Source: Protea cynaroides
Lineage: Eukaryota; Streptophyta; Magnoliopsida; Proteales; Proteaceae
Direction: 5' to 3'
Assembly: GCA_028583415.1 (NCBI GenBank)
Contig: CM053276.1
Span: 127,002,007 to 127,066,006, forward strand
Length of the DNA stretch: 64,000 bases
Under the pieces are notes generated by a model, which was not told where the DNA came from, did not search any database, and saw only the letters and a program-made list of their open reading frames with translations. Shown here one piece after another: positions 48,485 through 60,206 of this stretch. Every line of letters begins with the position of its first letter. Position 1 is the stretch's first letter. The position numbers and the translations under genes were made by a program.

Positions 48485-50121
48485 ACCCCATGGCTTTGTA
48501 TTATAGAATTAATTATATAATACATTATAATATACGTACTTGTTTGGTATGATTTATGATATTTATTTATATTTAAAATAAATTGATATCATCTAAAATT
48601 TATAAATAGGCTGGAAGGTGTTTATCATTATTATAATAATCTATTATTACTTCTTTATGTCTAGTGGTATTGTACAATTATTATATATATGATTCATAAT
48701 TTATTCTCATAAACTATTTATTATAATTAACTCATAAACATAAATATAAACTATAGCAAAGAGAGCCTTGGTTATAAAGGAAATTAAAAAAAAAGAAATA
48801 AGTGAAAATTTTTAAATCTCTAACAGAATATGATTGTATAAATTATCTAAAATTCTTATCATATTTAGTAATAATATTTATTAGATGTATATTTTAGTTT
48901 ACTTTTCAAATGCAAAGGATTTTTTTTTAGTGAAAAAATAAAAGAGATTTGGATATAAAGCAAAATGTGAGTTAATTACATAGTCATGTGATGGCTTGTG
49001 ATATAAGGGTTACTAAAGTTTCATTTTTAAGTTGAAAATTTTACATCACTTTACTTTAATTCCCTTTGCAACCAAGTAGTGTCAACAAAAACCATGTCTC
49101 TTAGACTCTCCCTATCAAAAGCGTTGTAGACTCTAAAGGATGTGAAGTTCTTTGATGTTTGATGCAGTCAAGGTATGTAATGAGTTTTGATTTATAAGGT
49201 ATTCTCTAACAATTCTTTTCTAAAGGTTATATTCCAAAATGCTATATTTTAATAACTTTTTGACCCTCACATATATACTAGTATTTTTGTTTAGATAAGA
49301 GAGTAGAATGTTTTAAATTTTTAGAATTGTAGGTGATCCAACGTGAACCCTCTTGATGAGTGGAGGTTCTCTAATAGTGGGTCCCCAATAAATTCCAAAT
49401 TAATTGGTTCTCTCTGACCTTTGAGTTAAGTGGTCCCCTATGCTCTTTGTTATCTGAAAAAATATTGCCTGTAGCACTACAGATCCTGACTGTTGAGAGT
49501 GAATCGATCACGTGTTCTGATGCACTCCCTACAGTCAAGATCAGCACTGCTACACATTAGTGCTACCGACGATCCTAGTCCCTGTTATCTTGTAGTTAGT
49601 TCTTTGTTTTGAAATGAAATCTTCTTTATTTTTATCTTTTTGTATTTTTCCATCTTGGTCTGTATCAACTTAGTATTAGAGCAGTTCCAATTCATTTGGC
49701 GATTCTGAAGATACTTGGATCAATTAAGCAAACACAAATTGAGAAGATATTTCAGCATCAACGACGAACTTGAGGACGAATTCTTTCAAAAGATGAGGAG
49801 AATGATGCAGTCAAGATATTTAATGAGTTTCAACTTCTAAGACATTTTTTTCTAATGGTTTTATTCCAATAGTTCTTTTATTGTCATCTATATGTATTCG
49901 TATATGGTTAAAGAATAGAGAAAATGATTGAAAATTTAAAAATTGTGAATATACCAATGCAAACCCCTTGATGAGTAGAGATCCTCTAATAGTGAGTGAA
50001 TCTCATACTTCGATTGAGTGAGTCCCCAAGAAACTTTAAATTAAATAGTCCTCTTTACTGTGGTTAAGTGATCTCCTATAACTCTTGTTATTCTGTAATT
50101 GATTACTTATTTTAAAATAAA

Positions 50122-51712
50122 GATAAAATTTCATTTAGACCCCATCAAAGATTGCTAACATCATCTACACCCACAAGAATGCAAAAACATCACCTAGGTC
50201 CACTTAACTGACGGAAATCATTAAAATTGTTAAAATACAGTTTTACCCCTCATATTATAAATTAAAAAATTAAAAAATTATATTGAATGACTAATTTGAC
50301 ATTTTAATGAAACTTATATTCTCTCTCTTTCCTCAAAAGAGAAGATGAACAACGAAGAGATAGCGGCGTAGCTTCCTCTGATGAAATGCCTGAAATATCG
50401 GTAGTGAAAGGATGAGTCGGAGTCGGTGAAATCTAATTCTTCTACTAATAAGGCTGATGCTGACAAAGACGGAAAAAAGAGGATTCTAGAAGAAACTGAG
50501 AAAACGGTCCCAGTCTAGACGGAAGATGAGGAGAAGCTGGTGATGAGTTGTCCAGTTTGTCAGATTTTTACAGAGATGACTGTGAATGTTGTGAACGCAC
50601 ATATTGATAGTTGTCTGGCTTAGACGACATCGAATGGGGAACAATGGAGAGTACCAACCAAGGTGAAGTTTAAGACAGTGATTTAATCTCACAGATTTAA
50701 TGTCACAGATTTAATCTCACAGATTTGATGACAGTGAGAGACGTTGTCTAGTGAGAGAAAGAGGTTTCAAAAAAGGGATGATGATTTAATCTTGACAGAA
50801 AACATAGTAATTCAATCTCACAGATTTAATGATAGAAAGCTTGATCTGCACCTCGGACATGAAGAATCCCGGAGATGAGTTTTCTGTTTTGGCCTCATCT
50901 TCTTCTAATGGAGCTCTATTTCAGAGGCTGATCGAGTTTCATCCAGCACGGAAGCCTTTCACAGGTTTTAGTAATGGTAGAGGAGATTTTCATATCGAAA
51001 CTTTGAATCCCAGCTTGATTCTCAAAGAGCCGCTGCCCAATCGGCTTGGTAGGGAAGAAATCGGAAGGCAGTGATTTGTTTGAACTTGGGTTGGATCCAG
51101 AGCTTATTTCTGGGACTACACTTTGAAGAATCATGAGTGTATTCAATTGGGTTTTTATTGATTTGACTCTGTTTTAAGAATTTGGTTTTGGGATTCTTTG
51201 TTCATCGCAACCGATAGAGTGAATTTCCATATCTCATCGTTTATTTGAGTGAATGCTGGATTAGTTTTCTACCCTAGGCCGTGAGCTCTCCTGCCTTGCC
51301 CTCATCATCCCTTTTCCCCCTATCGCGATCTTGGAAATTTTATTGCAATCACTTCGTATTTGATCGAAAAACGACCGGCGGATACGTTGCATAAGCTAAG
51401 ATGTCGGAGATGGGATGTCGCCGGTCATCGTCGACATTTTATGGTTGTCGTCGTCATCTTCGAGAAGAGGATTTGGGGGTATGGTAACAAAACACATAAA
51501 GGGTATAATGGTCTTTTCAATAGGTCAAAAGGGTATTATCGTCTCTGAAATATTTCAATCCACCTGATGTCAGCATCTAACGGGAATCAACTGACGGAGT
51601 TGACTTCTTTGATTACGACAGCAAAAGTTTTGAAGTATAGATGATGTTTTTGCATTCTTGTGGGTATAGATGATGTTAGCAATCTTTGATGGGATTTGAA
51701 TGAAATTTTTTC
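50122..51712. mobile_element. MULE-like TIR element (Pack-MULE candidate) nested in the 3' LTR
   Basis: Terminal inverted repeats of about 70-75 bp are roughly 90 percent identical. Both contain CATCAAAGATTGCTAACATC and AAGAATGCAAAAACATCA. The flanking 10-mers TTAAAATAAA and TAGAAATAAA agree at 8 of 10, consistent with the 9-11 bp duplications of Mutator-like elements. The interior carries gene-derived sequence and no transposase. Confidence 0.8.
50420..51118 (+). pseudogene. Captured zinc-finger protein gene fragment inside the MULE-like element
   Basis: One frame reads an acidic/basic linker (KADADKDGKKR, LEETEKTVPV), a stop, TEDEEKLVMSCPVC, then VVNAHIDSCLA, a stop, and TTSNGEQWRVP. CPVC...HIDSC is a C2HC finger of the UBZ/Rad18 style. 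Both stops are TAG where CAG would continue the frame. A second stretch (50865-51075, FHPARKPFTGFSNGRGDFHI) shifts frame into SDLFELGLDPEL and stops. This looks like a decayed host-gene fragment. The donor gene was not identified. Confidence 0.55.
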
Positions 51713-52832
51713 TAGAAATAAAATATTTTTTTATTTTGATCTTTTAATGTTTTTCCCTTTTAACATGCATCAATGTTCATGTCAACCGATCCATCCAAAT
51801 GAAGCCTCAAAGTTCATGTAGGCACGCACATGTATTTTCATCCACATATGGAAATACAACATAAATAGAAACCAGAAAAAAATTCACAGATAGGGAAATA
51901 CATGATGGGTTTGTGTGTGTTACCCTAGCATTCCAAAACTAGCAAAGGTAGAGGCTTTATGTCAAAGAGAGAAATGAAAATTCACAGATGAGAGAAGTAC
52001 ATGATGGGTTCCTGTGTTACTCTAACCTTCCAAAACTAGTAAAGGTAGATGCTATATCATATAGAGAGCGAGAGAGAGGAATGGAGGTTGTGGGATGTGG
52101 GGGTGTACTTGAATAAACGATGTATGTGGGGGTGTACTTGAATAAATAATGTTTAAAAAGGGAAATGGATGATGTTTAAGGCTTTAAGTTGTATCAATAA
52201 TGTAATGATTCAATATCGATGATTGCTATGATGTGGATTTCGAGGGTAAGAACACAGGAGTTGGTCACATGGACTCGTCTGCAAAAGGGCCTGACAAATT
52301 GGGCCAAGGTCCAAGTCTAGACCACACATCGTCCTTCCAATCCTAACCCCACCTGACCACCCTTCACTTAGACATTTACAGCCATCCGTCCTTGTCACTC
52401 ATCCAGTCCTCTTCCATGTCCCTTAACCGGTCCAATCTTATCATTTTTTCCCTTTCTTTTTCTGTTTTTCCCATTGTTTTCCCTTTTCCTTCTTTCCTGG
52501 TTTCACCTTTCCTTCTCACTGATAAGAAAATACGGTAATATATGTGATATCTATAGGGAATATCACCCCCTCAAGAGATCTGCCTTTTTCAGGAAATTCT
52601 GATTTCAACGTCTTTCAATTTCAATTCTCGCGTCTTGTCTTGTTATCTCTCTTGCTTAATAGTTTAATTATAAGCTTTTCTTATGGTGTACTATGGTAGC
52701 GAATGACATAAAGGCATAAAGCCAAATTCAAAGCTGCAAACTTTCAAATGGTTTTTAACTTTTGATTTATAGAACCCATTTGATAATCGAGGATGGGTGG
52801 GAAGATACCCAAATTTGTCCTATGATTGGTGC

Positions 52833-53307
52833 TAGGGTGTCAATTTTAAATCGAATCAATATTAATTGGTTTGATTGTGGTTTAGAACAACTAAACCATC
52901 AGTTTATCAATTAAATAAAATTAAGTACACTTTTTAGAAAACCCAATAAAATCCATTAGGAAACCAAATAAAGTCAGGTAATTGTCTAACTAAATATATA
53001 ATATTTCATATGTAGTATACATTCTTAATGTGTTATGATATTTTTAATTTATTATTTAATATTTAGTGTCTTATTTTTTAACTATTATAGTCATAGAATA
53101 TTCGTTTCTTCCTATAAACTGTATAAGAAACAGTTTAAGAACCGATTAATTGAAATCAGTTAGAATCGATAAATTAGTTGTTAATCGATTCAATTTTGAT
53201 TTAACATACAATAACCGATTATTAATAAGTTCGATTATGATTTCTATTATTAATAACCTTGAATTAAATCAAATCGATAAACTATTTATGAACCGATTTA
53301 CACCCTA
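52833..53307. mobile_element. Second hAT-like non-autonomous element, 475 bp
   Basis: Left end TAGGGTGTCAA; right end (reverse complement) TAGGGTGTAAA. Flanking 8-mers ATTGGTGC (52825-52832) and ATTAGTCC (53308-53315) agree at 6 of 8 positions, as in an old TSD. The interior is rich in AACCGATT/AATCGAT words in both orientations. No coding region. Confidence 0.7.
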
Positions 53308-53889
53308 ATTAGTCCAATGTGGTTTCATGGGTCAATTTGATCTCTTGCTTTTTTTTTTTAATATTATTTCATCATCAGATTTGCTTGGAAATCTCACGTA
53401 AATTGAGAATTGACTTATTTAGTCGATGGGTAAGGGATGCATATGGAGGGGTCGGCCCGAATGTAACAAGGATGTTACAATACATAGTAATTAATTCTTT
53501 TTAATACATGCTTATTGGGTCATCATAGAAACTTCAATAAATAAGGTAAAAGAATGAGTTAACAATATATTATTCTCATTGACCCGATTCATATGGTTAT
53601 GGGGTCAGTATGGTCTGGATGCCGTTGTTAGCACACAAAAAAAAAATGTTGTAACTGCCGGTGTTAAAATTAAAAAAGAAAAAACCTTATATGGAGCTGC
53701 ATACCAGGACTTATGACGCAGCACTGCAAGTTTACAAATCAATTGGTGAGGATCTCACCTCAATATGTCATCAAATTTAAACTTGAGGCATAAATTGATC
53801 TAAGCAAAGCTTCATGGATCAGATGGCTGAGGGCATGCGGGAGTTGAGTCAATCTCTAAGTGGGGATTCAATATGCCATCTACAAGGGA

Positions 53890-53915
53890 TGTGAGAGAGA
53901 GAGAGAGAGAGAGAG
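53890..53915. repeat. (GA)n microsatellite
   Basis: About 13 GA repeats about 0.5 kb upstream of the bHLH start codon. Confidence 0.85.
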
Positions 53916-54454
53916 CACATGCAATGCTGGCCCTAGTTATTATTTTAAGAGAATCTAAGGCATACATGAAACTGTCATTTCCTTTTGCAAATCCAAGACA
54001 CATTTCAATGTCAAGAGTAGCTTTTTGAGGCTCTCTTTCTTAACCAAATTGTTATCTTGTTTTTATGCGTATTTCCATATAGATTTTGGGTCCCCCACTG
54101 CTAATCCCAGAGACACTGGCAGAGCTCACAGGATATTTGAAATTGGCAACCCAAGGAGGGTTTGTGGGTAAGTCTGCTTTCTTCCTCACTTTTTGAAGCA
54201 GGAAAGCACAACCCCTTTACTACCTTCTCACGTGCACCCTCTCTCACTAGCTTCTCTGTTATTCATTCTCTAACTGCTCCCCTTCTCTCATCTCCTTCTT
54301 CAATTGCTCTCTCATCAATTCTGTATCTTCTAAGACGGAATAGTGTAGTGTGAGTTATGTAATTTGGAGGAAGTTCTTATGTCAGGGCCCAAGGGTACAA
54401 TTTTGAGTTTTGAAGGGTTTAACAGTTGTGGGTTTAGCTTTGAAATCTTCATTA

Positions 54455-55914
54455 ATGGCACTGGAGGCACTTGCTTCGAATGAACTCTCTAACTTTATCA
54501 TCTATGACACTATTAGTGCTGCTCCAAACTACTGTCATGTCCCCTCAGAGACAGGCTTCTTATTTGAGAAAAGTAATTCTACAGATGGGATTCGTAACAA
54601 CCCATATTTCCATGGTTTTGGAGCAGTGGATTTCCGGCAGTCTTCCGGTCAGCCTTCACTGGAGATGCAACCTGAGTCATCAGAACCCATTAGTGGGAGA
54701 GTGAATAAGAATTCAAATTACAATTTATCAGCACAAAGCAGAAAGAAGAAAAGAAGAAGGTCAAGGGTTTGCAAGAACAAGGAAGAGGCTGAGACACAGA
54801 GGATGACTCACATTGCTGTAGAAAGAAACCGGCGGAAGCAGATGAATGAATACCTAGCTGTTCTACGGTCAATGATGCCTGAGTCTTACATACAGAAGGT
54901 ATATGCATCTATATGTTGTTCTTTTCTTTCTCCATCTCCACAAGAAGAAAGATGAACTCTTCTTCCAAATATTCAATTTTTAGCTTATTTGTTTTGAAAT
55001 TCTTGAACAATTAGGGTGTACATTGATGATAGAACTAAAATGTTTCAGTTCTCATGGTCTAAAAATGGTAGATTACAGTGAAATTGACCCTTTTGCTCAC
55101 AAATGTGATTTGGTGCAGGGTGACCAAGCATCTATAATAGGTGGAGCTATAGAATTTGTGAAGGAGCTTGAGCAACTTCTGCAATCACTTGAAGCCAAGA
55201 AACGCCTACTGAAAAGGGAAGGAGGAGCTGCAGAAGCCCATGAGAACAGTAGCAACAACTTCATGTCACCCCCATTTTCTCAGTTCTTCAGTTATCCTCA
55301 GTATCTGTGGTCTCAAAACCCTTGGAAATATCCAGTGGAGGACAGCCCAGCCGCCATTGCTGACATTGAGGTTACATTGATTGAAACCCATGCCAACCTG
55401 CGAATCCTCTCTAGGAAGAGATCTAAACAGCTCTTTAAACTGGTGGCCGGCTTTCAAGCTCTCTGTCTCAACATTCTTCATCTCAATGTCACCACCTTGG
55501 ATCCTCTTGTGCTGTATTCCTTCAATGCTAAGGTATGTCTCTCCTTCTGCCCCTTAGGGTCACCACCTACATGAACTGGGTTGGGTTTGGATACTCTTCG
55601 AAGACCAGTCAATGGCTGCTAGCCAGATTTTGTAGAGGCTATATTTGTAATTTTACTTATGGGTGGCTACAGAGCACAGACTCCTCCTAGGCTCCTCTTG
55701 TAATTTCTATGTTTGGAAAATCTCCATTTTTTGTAATTGAGTTTCTGTGTTTGGAGATCATTTAAGTCTGCTATCTCTTTGGCAATTTTAATCTTTAATT
55801 AAATATTCTTCATTGCAGGTGGAGGAAGGATGCCACCTGAACTCAGTAGATGACATAGCAGGAGCAGTGCACCACATCCTCAGAATAATTGAAGAGGAAG
55901 CTTCCCTAACCTGA
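54455..55914 (+). CDS. bHLH71: bHLH transcription factor, bHLH71-like (subgroup Ia), three exons, 317 aa
   Basis: Nuclear DNA-binding regulator. Exons are 54455-54898, 55119-55532 and 55819-55914, all GT-AG and all phase 0. An N-terminal MALEALASNEL block (residues 1-11) is typical of bHLH71/57/67/70 relatives. A Lys/Arg-rich run (about 97-105) is followed by the basic region, with H119, E123 and R127 forming the HER E-box contact triad. Helix 1 ends exon 1 and helix 2 opens exon 2 (GDQASIIGGAIEF, about 149-161). This intron position is the usual one in the subgroup. From about residue 229 an ACT-like C-terminal domain (IEVTLIETHANLRILS) runs into exon 3, which ends VDDIAGAVHHILR plus an acidic tail. 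Subgroup Ia also includes the stomatal factors SPCH, MUTE and FAMA, but this N-terminus argues for the bHLH71 branch. A reading frame continues 15 codons upstream of the chosen ATG but has no ATG. The leader at about 54200-54330 is CT-rich. Confidence 0.94.
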
Positions 55915-56749
55915 GAAAGTTTAATGCTTTCCCCAATCTACTCTCTGTGTTTCACCTTGTTGCTTCAATGTTACAAGATTCTGAGATGTGTTCTATAATT
56001 GTGTACTGACTACTGATCAATTCTGTACTGGTTGGATACAGTGATTCTTCAGTACAATTATTCTAAATCAACAGTCACTAGATGCAGTTTCACATGAATC
56101 AGGGTTCATTGAATCAGCATTAATTTTCGGCTACAACATAGGTCTTTAGAACTAGAACTAGTAACAATTAGATCCTACCCTATAATTCTGTCTCCATTTT
56201 TGGGAAATTGATAGGTATACATAACAATGGGGAAAACCGTTGAAATGGAATAGTTTTGTTAGTACTGTTCATATATAGCCTCCGACATTCCAACCCATAG
56301 AATAAGCCCATATCAATCTAGGGAATCTTGGGTTGAGAGCCAGTACAACTGGAAGCCCATATCCATATGTACGGTTAGGGTCAGTATGACTATTCCACGG
56401 TGTACATTATACGGTCTACGTACAGGACTGCGGGAAAAGACTTATCTCTGACGTGAATGGAGAAAAGCTAGTTAGGAGAGGAGAGATAAGCGATGAATGG
56501 CCAGAAATGAGAAATGACATGTGTAAGTAATAAGTAAGAAGGGTTTGTCATTTTCCATGACGGATGATAACGTGTCTCATGAAAACAGTGAGGGATTTAT
56601 GGTATCGATACATTTCGAATTCTGGTGTTTCCGATCCTTCAAGGTTTTTGTTCCTTTGTGAAGGGTCGTCAGTATCCAGTACTCTCTGTATCGACATTGT
56701 ATTCATGTCCACTTTGGGAGAGATTGGCATGATAGAGATGGCAAAAGAT

Positions 56750-56752
<3 letters not shown>

Positions 56753-56788
<36 letters not shown>

Positions 56789-56984
56789 GGGCACTTCGAA
56801 AAACATGAAGAGGAAGGCTGAAGATATATATATATATATATATAAAGGTAAAAACAGATGGGTTCTAGAGAGAGAAATGGGGCACTTAGAAAAGCAGGAA
56901 GATAAAGGAGGAGAGAGATACATGTAAAAAGATGGGTTAGAGAGAGAGAGAAATAGGTTACCTAGAAAAACAGGAAGCAAAGGC

Positions 56985-57020
<36 letters not shown>
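56753..57020. repeat. GA-microsatellite-anchored tandem units
   Basis: Three diverged units of GAGAGAAATGGG.CACTT.GAAAAACA.GAAG separated by (GA)n tracts (56753-56785 and about 56986-57020), with a (TA)n at about 56825-56843. Confidence 0.75.
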
Positions 57021-57022
<2 letters not shown>

Positions 57023-59231
57023 TAAAAAGAGATCGATTGGTTCTGAAGATAAAGGTGATAGATGTCACAGATATCATAAGGGCTTAGTGATGGGTTTGGG
57101 GTTGAGAGCTCATCAGCTGCCCTTTTGCAAAAATGGTAAGAAATTTGGATGTAAATTTTTCTTAGGTGAATAAAGAAAAAATGTAAAATTTAATATACAT
57201 ACCTTTGTTGACCAAACAATTTAGGTCCATCACGGTTGAAAGCTGGAAAGGCTTTTTTAGTCATGTGGTGTCAAATTTGGTATTTTATATTAGATCTACC
57301 TGTTTTTTGTGAATTACCACCCTTAGTTCACGTTTTTATTTTTTTAATTTACGTTAAGGTTCATGATTAATGATTTTTTTACGTTTTAAGATATAAGGTT
57401 TTAGACTAAAAGGTCCAACTTTTAGAAACTTTTAGGGTACAAAGTGTGTTAATCATTTCTTCAAATGATAGAAATAAGTTCCATTTTCATAAATTCTGTA
57501 TGGAAGAGGATTTCCCCCACGAGAATTTCTCACGCTGCCAATGTGGGAGAAAGCTCCCACATCACACCAACCATGCCCCCAAAGATTTTTAACCTTTTAC
57601 ACCTTAAGAAAAGGATTTCTATGGCATGAGGTTCCTATCATTGCGAGGTTTGAGGAGGGACAGATGTAAACAGCTTTACCCCCTACTTAATAGAATTTTT
57701 GATGCCTATAGATGTGATTTTTGTTGTGAAAAAAATAAGAAGAGGCGACTAAGATAACCCCATATTATTTGGGTTTCGGAAAACTTATGGCTTATAAACA
57801 AGAGTTAACTATTTTTATGTAGACGCGATTCAAAAACCGTACAAACCTCTCAAAACGGATAATATATATCACACGGACCTCCTCTCTTCTGAGCTAACTC
57901 CTAAGAACCCATCCCCAAGGCACAAATGGGTCTGGAAACACGTACTATGTTCTTTATTAGCTATGGTAACAAGGTAGCAGAATACGTTGGATCCTTTAAA
58001 CCCAACTTATTACGCCTAAATAAATTATTGCCTAAACAATACAATAGATAGTGAAGAATGAAGATGCAGATATCCTTCTAATAACTAATAATAAGGAAGG
58101 ATAGATATGTAATTTTCAATCAACCAAAAGATACAACAAGTACCTAAATACCCCTCTTTCTCAAACTAGGTCTAAATTCAATAAAACATTAGCCAATGCC
58201 AAATGCGCACTCCAAACTTATAGAGGTTACAATTATTTATAATGAACAAACATGTGATCATCAGTTAGGTGCACTTCATTATGAAATTCAAGTTTATTGA
58301 TAATTTAGACTGCGTTTAGTGTATATTCTTTGAATGTATTCTAGGTCAAGATTATATTTTGAGACGATAAAAACAACTAATGGTTGATTTACCAATACTG
58401 GTTGGATTTATTTCCCACCATCTGTTCAAATATTCATGTCATTGGTATTTTTTATATGATTCCGATAATTAAATTATATTAAAAGAAGAACAAAAAACAA
58501 AATTTGGGTGTATTAGATTAGACTGCTGTTTTGTTGGTAGTCACAATTTGTTGGACCATCTATTTTGTCCTTCACATTTGGACAGACAAGTGCATTACTT
58601 CAGTAACTCTACCATGGCCCACCACAGAACCGTATTTGGAATTCCAACCATATTTTTATCACCATCAAGTAGGTAAAATAGAGCATTTGGAGGTGGAAAG
58701 TCATTGTGGTTCTCATAATTTCATACTGAAGAGCTCTCACACCTACCCACTAGCCTGTTTAATCTCTCTTCCACAGTCATTGTGGTGATCAACTGTGGTA
58801 GGTAGCATTCTAGATCACCCTGACATATTCATGAACTTAATAATGAGTGCTTTAGAGGGGGTTATAATTGTTGGTATCGATGAAACAATTCCTTCATGAT
58901 CAACAGGATTCTGATTTAATGGATGAAATATGGCCTCCATCTAAGTGAATCAACTGCTTTAAAAACAATCTCTCACATAAATACGTATATTATGGTTCTA
59001 TTTATTTCCATGTAAAAAGAGGAAAAATTATAAAATAGTATTTTTCACTGTTTTTTTAACATAAAATATTTTTTAAAAAAATGGATAATATATTTACATA
59101 AAGATAATTTTTCATGTAAAATATCATTTGTAAAGAAATTTTTATAATAAAACAAATGGGTGTAGGGGACTGTGCCTGAAGCATTAGATTATCTACCATA
59201 CTCAATCAATGTAAATGAAACAATATAATAG

Positions 59232-59314
<83 letters not shown>
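59232..59314. repeat. Poly-A then (TA)n microsatellite
   Basis: 17 A followed by about 33 TA repeats. The AT-rich ORF over it is not a gene. Confidence 0.9.
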
Positions 59315-59316
<2 letters not shown>

Positions 59317-60206
59317 ACTAGCTCATGCACTTGCTTCTTCATCTTATATGGTATAGAGATATTGCATTTTAAGTATGTCAGTAGGGTTTTTGACAGTTGA
59401 TATAGTTGGAAGTAACTTTACCATAAGAAGATGAATGAGATTTTATGGTAATTTAAGTTTCTCTGTATGAGAGCCAATTTTATACTACTACTAGTACTGC
59501 TAGTCTACTCTCTCTCTCTCAAAAATGTGGAAAATGGAAACAGGCTGGGTGCCAATAGTAGGTATATGGGTCGTTTATAAAAACAGTGATTAATAATAAA
59601 AAATACAAATACTTACATGATTAGGTTTGATGTCTGATAAAGGTAGTGCCCTGCTCAACACAAAAGCTCATCAGCTAGAAAATAAAAAAGCATGAACAGG
59701 AACAGTATCACCTTCACATCTAGTGAGACCAGTTCCATCATCATTTTCTCAGATGCAATGGTATCCCCTAAAATCTAATTAATAAGAAACAATTACATTA
59801 AGTGGTATTTCATAAATTAAAAAAAAAATACATTTAGTGGTAGACTAGTGGGGCTGTGGGGAGGGAGTGACAGAATAACAGAACAAAAGAGAAAAATCAC
59901 TTTAACATGGAAGCCACTGCATCTAAACCCCATTTTGGGTCAGGAGACCCACAAAACAGAGAATATATTAAAACCAACCCCATTTGAGCAGATTAAAGGG
60001 ATCTCTAACTAATGCTTAATTATGAAAGAGAATTCCAACATAAGAACACAAACTCTATTGATGTAAAAATTTTCATACTGGGATTTTTTATCAATCTGAT
60101 ATTTCAACTCCAAAACCTCTCTTTATGTTCTCTTGCTCATGATTTCAGCAATCAAAGAACTTTGTTATTTCACTATACTGTCCTTTTTCATTCTCTGGAA
60201 ATACTT

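Larger units (their letters stand above)
45599..49154. other. AT-rich intergenic region
   Basis: Apart from the MITE at 47.5 kb and the 99-codon ORF, I see only AT-rich sequence and scattered short ORFs without family resemblance. Confidence 0.4.
49160..51772 (+). mobile_element. Short Copia-type LTR element, interrupted by a MULE-like element
   Basis: 5' LTR 49160-49677 (TGATGCAG...TGTATCA). A degenerate Met-tRNA primer-binding site (TAGTATTAGAGC) follows at 49681. The internal region is only about 125 bp and ends in a purine-rich tract (AAAGATGAGGAGA). The 3' LTR starts at 49803 with TGATGCAG, is interrupted at about 50122 and resumes at about 51713, ending TGCATCA at 51772. The perfect 5-bp TSD ATGTT is at 49155-49159 and 51773-51777. 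Non-coding, TRIM-like. Confidence 0.87.
55915..60206. other. Intergenic region between bHLH and ATL
   Basis: bHLH 3' UTR, then the GA units, AT-rich sequence and the TA microsatellite. ORFs such as 58531-58788 have no recognisable features. Confidence 0.5.

Noticed and set aside
54410..54454. Longer bHLH start
   Set aside because: The frame is open but begins with TTG; the first ATG at 54455 matches the family start.
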